NCBI GenBank assembly: GCA_036653215.1
Contig: JAVVUK010000049.1
Span: 1 to 11,552, forward strand
Source of the DNA: JADFUS01 sp036653215
GTDB taxonomy: Bacteria; Bacteroidota; Bacteroidia; Bacteroidales; Rikenellaceae
Length of the DNA stretch: 11,552 nt
Direction of reading: 5' to 3'
How positions within the stretch are numbered: the first letter of the stretch is position 1; every line of letters begins with the position of its first letter. The position numbers and the translations under genes were made by a program. Shown here in pieces: positions 1-7,294 of this stretch. The notes under the pieces are model-generated. The model saw only the letters and a list, made by a program, of their open reading frames with translations, had not been told where the DNA came from and did no database searches.

Positions 1-50
<50 letters not shown>

Positions 51-279
51 AATTTTTTCTAACAAATAATTCTTTATAGAGTATCCTGACTACTCATCAA
101 AATCAAAGAAATGACTTGATTTATTAGTATTTCAGTTTCTCAACTTAAATACTAATACTATGTACTAACATTCTATTTCTATACAGTATATCAATGAACT
201 TTTAATTTTTGTAGATAAAAAAACAATCGAAAACCAACCCCTCTTTCTCATTCCCAACACATCCGTTGTTCTCAATTGC
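51..279 (-). other. rRNA operon leader (5' external transcribed spacer)
   Basis: This is the stretch between the predicted rRNA transcription start (about 278-280) and the mature 16S 5' end. It is AT-rich and has no plausible coding frame. On the transcribed strand it holds a perfect 11-bp hairpin (157 down to 122), a small GAGTA/TACTC hairpin (95 down to 79), and a TTTCTTTGAT segment (112 to 103) resembling the boxA antitermination elements found in rRNA leaders. The boxA reading rests on similarity only. One strand of an RNase III processing stem would be expected here, but its partner would lie beyond the 16S gene, outside the window. Confidence 0.7.
122..157 (-). repeat. 11-bp perfect inverted repeat in the rRNA leader
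   Basis: TATTAGTATTT (122-132) and AAATACTAATA (147-157) are exact reverse complements separated by 14 nt. In the rRNA leader transcript they would form an AU-rich hairpin. No T-run follows on the transcribed strand, so it is not an intrinsic terminator. A role in leader folding, processing or antitermination is inference. Confidence 0.6.
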
Positions 280-283
280 TTGG

Positions 284-345
284 CAAAGGTACGCCTTTTT
301 TCTTTACCTCCAAATATTTTTTAATCTTTTTTTAATCTTTTTTTT
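284..345 (-). promoter_or_regulatory. Strong rRNA promoter with phased upstream A-tracts
   Basis: On the minus strand the -7 box TACCTTTG lies at 291-284 (consensus TAnnTTTG) and a -33 box TTTG at 314-311. The spacer is 19 nt, which matches the Bacteroidetes primary sigma consensus. Immediately upstream are three A-tracts on the transcribed strand (T-runs at 317-322, 327-333 and 338-345 as written). Their centres are 10.5 and 11.5 bp apart, so they are in helical phase as in UP elements or intrinsically bent rRNA promoters. Predicted start is near 278-280. The promoter begins only about 30 bp beyond the dnaA stop codon. Confidence 0.85.
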
Positions 346-374
346 ATTAGCATTTATAATCAGCTAATTACGAA

Positions 375-1754
375 TTAAAGTAATTTAGAATTTATTTCGC
401 TCAACACCTTTTTTAAGTCTGCATCTGTCTCTATAAGGTTAGAGACAGTCTTTATTGCGTGCAAAACAGTAGCATGACTTTTGCCTCCCAACGCCTGTCC
501 TATTGCTTTTAAGGACATGGTTGTATTTTCTTTTGTTATACACATCGCCACTTGACGAGCAAGAGCAACCTCCTTAGTACGCTTTGTAGAAAAGAAATCT
601 TTCTTAGAGACAGAGAATGCCTCACATACCACTTGTTGTATTGTTTCTATGGTCAACTCCTTTTTCTCCATTTTGGAATAAGACTTAATAACCAAACGGG
701 CAAGATCAAGAGATTGAACTTCACCTAACAAAGTTGTATGCGCCGCATAAGAAGATATAGCACCTTCTATCTCACGAATACTGACGTTCATATTGTGTGC
801 AAAAAAAGCAATCACCTCATCACTCATATTAAGGTGTAGTTTTTCTGCCTTATTTTTTATTATTTGTTTTCTTGTTTCACAACTCGGAAGCGTAAGTTCA
901 GAAGATACAGCCCATTTGAAACGAGTTATAAGCCTCTGCTCAATATCTTTTAGGTCATCCGGACTTTTATCACACGTAAATACAAGTTGCTTGTTAGATA
1001 AGTGAAGATGTTGGAAAATATTGAAGAACACATCCTGAGTTTGTTGTTTCCCAGACAATGCTTGAATATCATCTAATATAAGAAGGTCTAACGACTGATA
1101 AAAGTTTACAAATTCGCTAACCTCTTTACGACGACAAGCATTCATAAATTGGTCTAAGAAAACATAAGCCGAAACATATAACACATTTTTATCTGGGAAA
1201 TTCTTTTTCACCTCTATTCCTATTGCTTGAGCGAGGTGGGTCTTTCCAAGACCTGAACTGCCATATATAAAGACTGGGTTAAAGATAGAACGTCCAGGCT
1301 CCTTAGCAACAGCTTTTCCTGTTACTGAAGCAAAACGATTACAGTCGCCCTCAACAAAATTCTCGAACGAATAGTCGAAATTAAGTTGCGAGTCTATATT
1401 CATCTTACGGACTACATTCTCGAATGGGTTCTTTATATTAGACAAATTACCCATAACATTGTTATGGGTATTTGTAATAGCATTAGCACTATTTGATGTC
1501 CCTATAACATACTTTAACTTGGTGGAAGTTCCGAACTCCTGCATTATAATTGGCTTAAGAAAGGCAATAAAATTCTTATCAATATAGTTAGCATATTCAG
1601 CATCAGGAACCGTGAGTCTTAAAGTCTCACCATCGAAGCTATATATAGACACAGACGCAAACCATTTAGAGAAATCCTCCTTTGATGTGCGTTGTTTTAT
1701 ATGGGCTAAGCAATTAGACCAATTGTTTATATATGGTTCGCTTTTAAATGGCAT
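375..1754 (-). CDS. dnaA: Chromosomal replication initiator protein DnaA
   Basis: The 459-residue protein is a normal, full-length DnaA, the AAA+ ATPase that binds the origin, opens it and loads the replicative helicase. Domain I covers about residues 1-85 (hydrophobic helix and the W/F-rich start at NNWSNCLAHI). A short polar linker follows to about 110. The AAA+ domain III has Walker A GSSGLGKT (165-172), Walker B LLILDD (224-229), an arginine-finger region around RLITRFKWA (274-282) and sensor 2 REIEGA (327-332). Domain IV carries the DNA-binding signature KAIGQALGGKSHATVLHAIK (416-435). The usual GGRDH-type Asp is Ser426 here. The ATG at 1754 fits the family start and the next in-frame Met is far inside. 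Transcription runs toward the 16S gene. Upstream is a T-rich promoter region, and I see no intrinsic terminator after the stop. Confidence 0.98.
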   Translation of the reverse strand: MPFKSEPYINNWSNCLAHIKQRTSKEDFSKWFASVSIYSFDGETLRLTVPDAEYANYIDKNFIAFLKPIIMQEFGTSTKLKYVIGTSNSANAITNTHNNVMGNLSNIKNPFENVVRKMNIDSQLNFDYSFENFVEGDCNRFASVTGKAVAKEPGRSIFNPVFIYGSSGLGKTHLAQAIGIEVKKNFPDKNVLYVSAYVFLDQFMNACRRKEVSEFVNFYQSLDLLILDDIQALSGKQQTQDVFFNIFQHLHLSNKQLVFTCDKSPDDLKDIEQRLITRFKWAVSSELTLPSCETRKQIIKNKAEKLHLNMSDEVIAFFAHNMNVSIREIEGAISSYAAHTTLLGEVQSLDLARLVIKSYSKMEKKELTIETIQQVVCEAFSVSKKDFFSTKRTKEVALARQVAMCITKENTTMSLKAIGQALGGKSHATVLHAIKTVSNLIETDADLKKVLSEINSKLL

Positions 1755-1881
1755 TTTAGTATTTTGAGACTATTTCTATGACTTTCCTTTTGCAAAGATG
1801 ATATAAATATATTTAAGAAAAAAACCTATTTTGCTTTTTTTTCTCCTTTTTTTTTAATGTTTTTTTTAATCGTTTGATTGA

Positions 1882-1889
1882 CAAAGGTA
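1882..1889 (-). promoter_or_regulatory. Probable dnaA promoter -7 box
   Basis: TACCTTTG on the minus strand is identical to the -7 box of the rRNA promoter. No TTTG or TTG stands about 20 bp upstream; that position falls inside A-tracts (T-runs at 1904-1921 as written), which may compensate. The predicted start near 1877 gives a leader of about 120 nt. A weaker alternative, CATCTTTG at 1800-1793 (one mismatch), would give a leader of about 35 nt. Confidence 0.5.
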
Positions 1890-1965
1890 TCACCATATAA
1901 ATATTTTTTTACCTTTTTTTTGTTTATTTTTTTACAATCATATAGTTCTATTCAATTAATTGTAT

Positions 1966-1973
1966 TAATTTTG
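1966..1973 (+). promoter_or_regulatory. Probable promoter -7 box of the phosphohexomutase cluster
   Basis: TAATTTTG matches the Bacteroidetes -7 consensus TAnnTTTG. The -33 position near 1945-1948 reads GTTC, only a partial match to TTTG. The predicted start near 1978 leaves a leader of about 80 nt before the ATG at 2058. No other good candidate was seen for this four-gene cluster. Confidence 0.45.
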
Positions 1974-2057
1974 TAAGCAATAAAAAATAGACTAATACAA
2001 ACAATTTAACTTACAGTAAATCACTAATAACAAGTGGTTTAAAAACCGTAATTTATT

Positions 2058-3788
2058 ATGAGCATAGACAAATCGATATTAGAAAAAGTTAATAGCTGGC
2101 TTGATGGAGGGTATGACTCTCAAACTAAAGAGGCAATCAAAGAACTTCTTAGGGATAACCCAAATGAGATAACAGAGTCGTTCTATAAAAATCTCGAATT
2201 TGGAACTGGTGGTCTTCGTGGGATTATGGGTGTTGGGAGTAACAGGATGAATGTTTATACTGTTGGTATGGCAACTCAAGGACTTGCAAATTTCATAATA
2301 TCTCATTTTAAAGGTCAAGAATTAAGGGTAGCTGTTGCATATGACAACCGCAATAACAATACCATTTTCGCTAATACAGTTGCTAATATTTTTGCTGCAA
2401 ATGGCTTTAAAGTATATCTTTTTAGCGACATTCGCCCCACTCCAGAACTTAGTTTTGCGATAAGAGAGCTTAAGTGTCTAAGTGGTGTTATGATAACAGC
2501 ATCTCATAATCCCAAAGAATATAACGGATATAAGGCTTATTGGTGTGACGGAGGTCAAGTTGTTGAGCCTAATGACAAAAACATAATAAAAGAGGTCGAC
2601 AAAATTTCTTCTATATCTCAGGTTAAATGGGATGGTAACAAGGAAAACATAATTATGTTAGGAGAAGAGATGGATAACAAATATCTATCTTACGTAAAAT
2701 CATTATCTCTATCTCCAGAGTCCGTAAAAAGACATTCCGACTTAAAAATAGTATATACCCCTATTCATGGTACAGGAGTTAAGATCATGCCAGAAGCACT
2801 AAAGGCATATGGCTTTAACAACGTGATAATGGTGAAGGAGCAATGTGTTATAGACGGCAATTTCCCAACCGTCATACATCCAAATCCCGAAGATCCTGCA
2901 GCTATGAAAATGGCTATCGACCTTGCAAATAAAGTTAATGCCGACATCGTTATGGCATCAGACCCCGATGCAGACAGGCTTGCCATAGGTATAAGAGACG
3001 ATAAGAAAGAACTTATACTTCTTAACGGCAACCAAACGGCAGCCATTCTTACATATTACCTTTTAAAGAGGTGGATGGACAACAAAAAGCTCACAGGCAA
3101 AGAGTTTATAGTCAAGACAATTGTCACAAGCAACCTTATTTCCGACATTGCAGACTCTTTTGATGTCGAATATTACAATGTATTAACTGGCTTTAAGTGG
3201 ATCGCAGATGTAATACGTAAAAATGAAGGTATCAAAAAATACATAGGTGGAGGCGAAGAGAGTTATGGATATATGATTGGCGATGCTGTAAGGGACAAAG
3301 ACTCTATATCTGCTGGAGCTATGATATCAGAGACTATGGCTTGGGCTATGGACAATGGTAGCAGTTTATATGATATGCTATTAGACATATACATAAAATA
3401 TGGTTTATACCAAGAAGACCTTGTTACAATAAGCAAATATGGGATTAGCGGTGCCAAAGAAATTGCCGACATGATGACTAAATATCGTAACAATCCTCAT
3501 AGTATGCTTGGAGGCTCGAAAGTGATATATATATACGACTACAAAAACAGCACTAAGCGCAACACAGAAACTGGTGAAGTGACAAAAATAGAACTTCCTG
3601 TTTCAGACGTGCTTCAATATGAGACAGCCGACAAAACACTTGTCTCTATGCGTCCATCAGGCACAGAACCTAAAATAAAATTCTATTTCAGCGTCAGAGA
3701 AGAGCTTCACAACCGTAAAGATTATAAAGAAATGTTAAAAAGGGCTCATTCAAAGATTGAGCAAATAAAGAAAGAGTTTGGAGTATAA
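2058..3788 (+). CDS. Phospho-sugar mutase (phosphoglucomutase/phosphomannomutase, PgcA-like)
   Basis: This 576-residue cytosolic enzyme belongs to the alpha-D-phosphohexomutase superfamily, which moves phosphate between C1 and C6 of hexoses (glucose-1-P/glucose-6-P or the mannose equivalents) through a phosphoserine. All four active-site loops are visible: the catalytic TASHNP with Ser149 (147-152), the Mg-binding DPDADR (302-307), the sugar-binding GGEES (398-402) and the phosphate-binding RPSGTEPK (532-539). The N-terminal GTGGLRGIMG (49-58) is typical of the long PgcA/PGM2-like branch, and the length fits that branch rather than the roughly 450-residue GlmM or ManB forms. Glucose versus mannose preference cannot be decided from motifs. 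It is the first gene of a plus-strand cluster, and its end overlaps the next gene by 11 nt. Confidence 0.93.
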   Translation: MSIDKSILEKVNSWLDGGYDSQTKEAIKELLRDNPNEITESFYKNLEFGTGGLRGIMGVGSNRMNVYTVGMATQGLANFIISHFKGQELRVAVAYDNRNNNTIFANTVANIFAANGFKVYLFSDIRPTPELSFAIRELKCLSGVMITASHNPKEYNGYKAYWCDGGQVVEPNDKNIIKEVDKISSISQVKWDGNKENIIMLGEEMDNKYLSYVKSLSLSPESVKRHSDLKIVYTPIHGTGVKIMPEALKAYGFNNVIMVKEQCVIDGNFPTVIHPNPEDPAAMKMAIDLANKVNADIVMASDPDADRLAIGIRDDKKELILLNGNQTAAILTYYLLKRWMDNKKLTGKEFIVKTIVTSNLISDIADSFDVEYYNVLTGFKWIADVIRKNEGIKKYIGGGEESYGYMIGDAVRDKDSISAGAMISETMAWAMDNGSSLYDMLLDIYIKYGLYQEDLVTISKYGISGAKEIADMMTKYRNNPHSMLGGSKVIYIYDYKNSTKRNTETGEVTKIELPVSDVLQYETADKTLVSMRPSGTEPKIKFYFSVREELHNRKDYKEMLKRAHSKIEQIKKEFGV

Positions 3789-4563
3789 AGAAGATAAAAT
3801 AATATTTCTTGGCAGCGGCACCTCACAGGGCATTCCTATGATTGGTTGTCGCTGCTCAGTTTGTACATCTAACGATAGCCGAGATAAACGTCTTCGTTCC
3901 GCCTTGTTTATTGAATATAAAGGTGTCAAGTTTGTTATCGACACAGGTCCCGATTTTCGTTATCAGATGTTAAGAGAGAACATAACAGATATAGACGCTA
4001 TCCTGTTCACACACTCTCATAAAGATCATATCGCAGGGCTTGATGACGTGAGGGCATACAACTATATCTTAAAAAGGGGGATCGATATATACGCCGAGAA
4101 GCACACTCTTGATGTTATAAAAAGCGAGTTTCACTATGCTTTCGACGAGATACGTTATCCCGGAGTTCCGGAGATAATAGCGCACACCATAGACACGACA
4201 CCTTTTTATATTAAAGGTGTAAAGATTATTCCTTTACGAGGGATACACTATAAAATGCCAGTCTTAGGATTTAGAATTGGGGATGTGAGTTACATAACTG
4301 ACATGAACCATATCGACGTTTCAGAAATTGAGAAGATGAAAGGCAGTAAGATACTTATAATAGATGCCTTGCGAAGAGAGAGACACATATCTCACTTCAC
4401 CCTCAATGAGGCGATAGAAATATCGAAACAGGTTGCGGCTCCAAAAACATACCTCACACATATATCTCATCAATTGGGTCTTTATCAAGATCTCATAAAG
4501 GAACTACCTTCGGGAATTGAGCCATCGTATGACAGACAGATAATATCGCTAAATAGCTTATAA
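3778..4563 (+). CDS. PhnP-like metallo-beta-lactamase-fold phosphodiesterase
   Basis: The 261-residue protein has the MBL-fold motif HSHKDH (79-84), with further probable dinuclear metal ligands His157, Asp175 and His228. It also has the PhnP hallmark near the N terminus: GCRCSVC with Cys24, Cys26 and Cys29, which with His231 would form the extra structural zinc site known from E. coli PhnP. PhnP hydrolyses cyclic ribose phosphates in phosphonate breakdown, but no phn genes are present here, so the substrate is unknown; another small phosphodiester is likely. The start is TTG at 3778: an in-frame stop lies at 3766-3768 and the first internal ATG falls after the conserved LGSGTSQG, so no ATG start can give a complete protein. 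It overlaps the preceding gene by 11 nt and its stop overlaps the next start as TAATG. Confidence 0.88.
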   Translation: MEYKEDKIIFLGSGTSQGIPMIGCRCSVCTSNDSRDKRLRSALFIEYKGVKFVIDTGPDFRYQMLRENITDIDAILFTHSHKDHIAGLDDVRAYNYILKRGIDIYAEKHTLDVIKSEFHYAFDEIRYPGVPEIIAHTIDTTPFYIKGVKIIPLRGIHYKMPVLGFRIGDVSYITDMNHIDVSEIEKMKGSKILIIDALRRERHISHFTLNEAIEISKQVAAPKTYLTHISHQLGLYQDLIKELPSGIEPSYDRQIISLNSL

Positions 4564-5369
4564 TGGAAAATAAAGTAGTAGTAATTACAGGTGCCTCATC
4601 AGGCATTGGTCTTTCTCTCGCTCGTGAATATGCACAAAAGGGATTTTGCGTTGTCATGGCAGCACGTGGCATTGAGAGGCTATTAGAAGAATGTAAATCG
4701 ATAACTGACAAAGGGGGTAAAGCTATTGCCGTTTGTTGTGATGTTTCAAAAGAGGAAGATTGCAAAAATCTTATCCAAGAAGCCATTGATAATTATAAAG
4801 GCATAAACATACTCATATGCAACGCTGGCATTTCCATGAGAGCACTATTTGACACAGTAGACATGAAGGTCATACATCAACTTATGGATATTAACTTTTG
4901 GGGCACAGCATATTGTTGCAAATATGCCCTTCCTTACATACAAAATAGTCGTGGTTCGATCGTTGGGATCTCTTCTGTCGCAGGGATACATGGACTTCCT
5001 GCACGCACAGGATATTCGGCTTCCAAATATGCTATGACAGGTCTTTTAGATACTTTAAGAGTTGAAAATCTAAAAAAAGGAGTTCATGTGATGATAGCCT
5101 GTCCCGGATTTACAGCATCAAACATCCGCTTTAACGCCCTCACAAGTGACGGATCGAAACAAGGAGACACCCCTCGCAAAGAGGAAAAGATGATGAGTGC
5201 AGCGGAGGCTGCTCACATAATAATAAAAGGTATAACAAAAAGGAAGAGAGAGTTATTGATGGATTTTAACGGCAAAGGAACAAAATACCTAAAAGTTCTA
5301 TTTCCTTCTTTTGTAGATAAGATGTTTTACAGAGCAATGGCCAAAGAAGAAAATTCACCTCTTGCATGA
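4563..5369 (+). CDS. Short-chain dehydrogenase/reductase (SDR), classical type
   Basis: This 268-residue NAD(P)-dependent oxidoreductase has a complete classical SDR signature: the cofactor-binding TGASSGIG (9-16), NAG (87-89), and the catalytic tetrad Asn111, Ser138, Tyr151 and Lys155 (YSASK). Arg35 just after the second beta strand favours NADP(H) over NAD(H); that is inference. The C-terminal segment KYLKVLFPSFVDKMFYRAM resembles the DHRS7-like branch of SDRs, which act on lipids, steroids or xenobiotic carbonyls, but the substrate cannot be read from sequence. The ATG at 4563 shares one base with the stop of the upstream hydrolase, and the TGA stop overlaps the next ATG by 4 nt, so translation is probably coupled on both sides. 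Confidence 0.9.
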   Translation: MENKVVVITGASSGIGLSLAREYAQKGFCVVMAARGIERLLEECKSITDKGGKAIAVCCDVSKEEDCKNLIQEAIDNYKGINILICNAGISMRALFDTVDMKVIHQLMDINFWGTAYCCKYALPYIQNSRGSIVGISSVAGIHGLPARTGYSASKYAMTGLLDTLRVENLKKGVHVMIACPGFTASNIRFNALTSDGSKQGDTPRKEEKMMSAAEAAHIIIKGITKRKRELLMDFNGKGTKYLKVLFPSFVDKMFYRAMAKEENSPLA

Positions 5370-7237
5370 TGATAGATACTTTTGACGACATACGCATTTT
5401 AAGATTTGACGTTCCTAACTTCCAATCTTTAAAACTTAGAGATAAGATATTTATATATTATCTTAGTGAAGCTGCCCTATCGGGTCGTGACATACTCTTT
5501 GATCAAAATTTCAGATACAACCTTCCCATACGTTCTCTTTTAGAATCGATATACGCCTATCTAAAAGGAAAAGAAGAAGGAGAAGAGTGGAATGCTTTTG
5601 TATGCTACCTAAAAAAGGTATGGTTTGCAAACGGCATACACCACCACTACTCTACCGACAAGTTTATTCCTAAATTCAGCAAAGAATATCTTTTAGAAAT
5701 TGCTAAAAAAGCAAGCGTAACTGTTGATAATACTCTTATAGAGATAATATTCGACCCTCAATTATTCAAAAAACGTGTCAGTGAAGACAGCAACAACGAC
5801 CTTATATCATCGTCAGCAAATAACTTTTATTATGGCGTGACACAAAAGGAGGCTGAGGATTTTTATTCCCATTGTCAAGGCAGAGAGATGCATGGGCTAA
5901 ATAGCCGTTTGACAAAGATAGATGGCAAGGTGGTTGAAGAGAAGTGGCATATCGGAGGTAAATATTCGTCTCAGATAGAAAAGATCGTTTTCAACTTACA
6001 AAAGGCATTGCTATATTCACAAAATGAAGGTCAAAAGGAAGTTATAGATTTATTGATACAATATTATCAAAGTGGAGACCTTAAAATATTCGATCAATAT
6101 AGCATAAAATGGCTCAAAGAGAGAGATGCAGACATCGATTTTATAAATGGATTTATAGAAGTATATGGCGACCCTCTGGGGCTGAAAGGTTCATGGGAGG
6201 CGATGGTCAACATAAAAGACAAAGAGGCTACTAAGCTCTCTAAGATCATAAGCGACAACGCTTTATGGTTTGAAGAACACTCTCCTATCGACCCACGATA
6301 TAGAAAAAAGGAGGTCAAGGGAGTAAGTTCTAAAGTTATAAGTGCCATAATGTTAGGTGGGGACTGCTATCCCGCAACCCCAATAGGCATAAATCTTCCA
6401 AATGCAGATTGGATAAGGAAAGAGCATGGATCTAAATCTGTAAGCATCAACAACATAACTGCCGCATACGAGAAAGCCTCTCTAAGCAGCGGCATGATGG
6501 AAGAGTTTTACTATTCAAATCGTGAAATTGAGCTATCTCGTATTTTTGGTGAGAAAGCAGGTAATTTACATACTGAGCTTCATGAGTGTCTCGGACATGG
6601 ATCGGGACAACTTGCAGATGGAGTGACGGGAGACGAACTTAAAAATTACGGATCTACACTCGAAGAGATCCGTGCCGACCTATTCGCTCTCTATTTTATG
6701 GGGGACAAGAAGATGATCGAGTTAGGTGTCATGTCGTCTATGGATAGCATGAAAGCCGAATATTATAGTTATATTTTCAATGGCATAATGGGACAACTTG
6801 TCCGTATCGAAAAAGGGAAAGATGTTGTTCAGGCGCATATGCGTTGCCGCAAGACCATTTCAGAATGGTGTTTTGCAAATGGAAACGTCATAGCAATTGT
6901 AAAAAGAGACAACAAAAGATATATCGAGGTTAAGGACTACGATGCTCTACGTGTTTTATTTGGTAAGCTTCTATGGGAGGTTCAACGTATAAAAAGCGAA
7001 GGCGACTATAAAGCAGGGAAAGACCTTATCGAAAAATATGGCGTTACGATAAAGGAAGACCTTCACGATGAAGTTTTAGAACGTTACCGTAAGCTCAACC
7101 TTGCCCCTTACAGCGGTTTTGTAAATCCGAAGATGGAAGTTCTCTATTCTAATGGTGAGATTACAGATATAGTACTCGACTTCACAGAAGAGTATGACAC
7201 TCAAATGTTACGCTACTCACAAGAAAATAGGTGCTAA
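5366..7237 (+). CDS. Dipeptidyl peptidase III, zinc metallopeptidase family M49
   Basis: This 623-residue enzyme should remove dipeptides from the N terminus of short peptides. The M49 zinc motif is HECLGH at 406-411, and the second motif EEIRAD at 433-438 supplies the third ligand Glu434. The 28-residue distance from His406 to Glu434 matches, as I recall, the Bacteroides thetaiotaomicron enzyme (His448, His453, Glu476), not the longer spacing of the eukaryotic form. No signal peptide or membrane segment is visible (it starts MMIDTFDDIRILRFDV), so it is probably cytosolic and takes part in oligopeptide turnover. It is about 50 residues shorter than my recollection of the B. thetaiotaomicron protein, mostly at the N terminus. 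The start overlaps the SDR stop as ATGA. It is the last gene of the cluster and is followed by a strong terminator. Confidence 0.93.
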   Translation: MMIDTFDDIRILRFDVPNFQSLKLRDKIFIYYLSEAALSGRDILFDQNFRYNLPIRSLLESIYAYLKGKEEGEEWNAFVCYLKKVWFANGIHHHYSTDKFIPKFSKEYLLEIAKKASVTVDNTLIEIIFDPQLFKKRVSEDSNNDLISSSANNFYYGVTQKEAEDFYSHCQGREMHGLNSRLTKIDGKVVEEKWHIGGKYSSQIEKIVFNLQKALLYSQNEGQKEVIDLLIQYYQSGDLKIFDQYSIKWLKERDADIDFINGFIEVYGDPLGLKGSWEAMVNIKDKEATKLSKIISDNALWFEEHSPIDPRYRKKEVKGVSSKVISAIMLGGDCYPATPIGINLPNADWIRKEHGSKSVSINNITAAYEKASLSSGMMEEFYYSNREIELSRIFGEKAGNLHTELHECLGHGSGQLADGVTGDELKNYGSTLEEIRADLFALYFMGDKKMIELGVMSSMDSMKAEYYSYIFNGIMGQLVRIEKGKDVVQAHMRCRKTISEWCFANGNVIAIVKRDNKRYIEVKDYDALRVLFGKLLWEVQRIKSEGDYKAGKDLIEKYGVTIKEDLHDEVLERYRKLNLAPYSGFVNPKMEVLYSNGEITDIVLDFTEEYDTQMLRYSQENRC

Positions 7238-7249
7238 AATATATTAATA

Positions 7250-7287
7250 AAAAAAGCTGCTTAATAAATCTATTAAGCAGCTTTTTT
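7250..7287. terminator. Bidirectional intrinsic terminator between convergent genes
   Basis: A perfect 17-bp stem (AAAAAAGCTGCTTAATA at 7250-7266 and TATTAAGCAGCTTTTTT at 7271-7287) closes a 4-nt loop. It is flanked by A-runs and T-runs, so it has a U-tract when read from either side. It sits 12 nt after the peptidase stop codon and 7 nt after the threonine dehydrogenase stop codon on the other strand, and would terminate both transcripts. Confidence 0.92.
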
Positions 7288-7294
7288 ATTTTAT

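Larger units (their letters stand above)
1755..2057. other. Divergent, T-rich intergenic region between dnaA and the phosphohexomutase gene
   Basis: These 303 nt contain no convincing gene. On the written strand there is a series of T-runs (1835-1842, 1847-1855, 1860-1867, 1904-1910, 1914-1921 and 1927-1933), spaced mostly 10.5-12.5 bp centre to centre. Bacteroidetes -7 elements face outward in both directions. I looked for DnaA boxes (TTATCCACA and close variants) and saw none, so an origin is not supported even though dnaA is adjacent. The likely role is a divergent promoter region with curved DNA. Confidence 0.7.

Noticed and set aside
346..368. Intrinsic terminator for dnaA
   Set aside because: The ATTAGC/GCTAAT stem is only 6 bp with an 11-nt loop, and on the transcribed strand it is followed by A residues instead of T residues.
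793..1005. Open frame of 70 codons on the plus strand within dnaA
   Set aside because: It lies antisense to the conserved AAA+ and domain III coding sequence, has no recognisable motif and no promoter; it is a shadow of dnaA.
2036..2047. GGTTT/AAACC inverted repeat just before the phosphohexomutase start
   Set aside because: The stem is 5 bp with a 2-nt gap, too tight for a stable hairpin, and such short AT-rich repeats are expected by chance here.
1755..2057. Replication origin (oriC) next to dnaA
   Set aside because: The region is T-rich, but I found no TTATCCACA-like DnaA boxes or clustered 9-mers; gene adjacency alone is not enough.
2765..3046. Open frame of 93 codons on the minus strand within the phosphohexomutase gene
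   Set aside because: It is antisense to the DPDADR metal-binding region of a clear enzyme gene, with low-complexity composition and no start context.
4493..4786. Open frame of 97 codons on the minus strand across the hydrolase/SDR junction
   Set aside because: It covers the antisense of two conserved, coupled genes and shows no domain signature.
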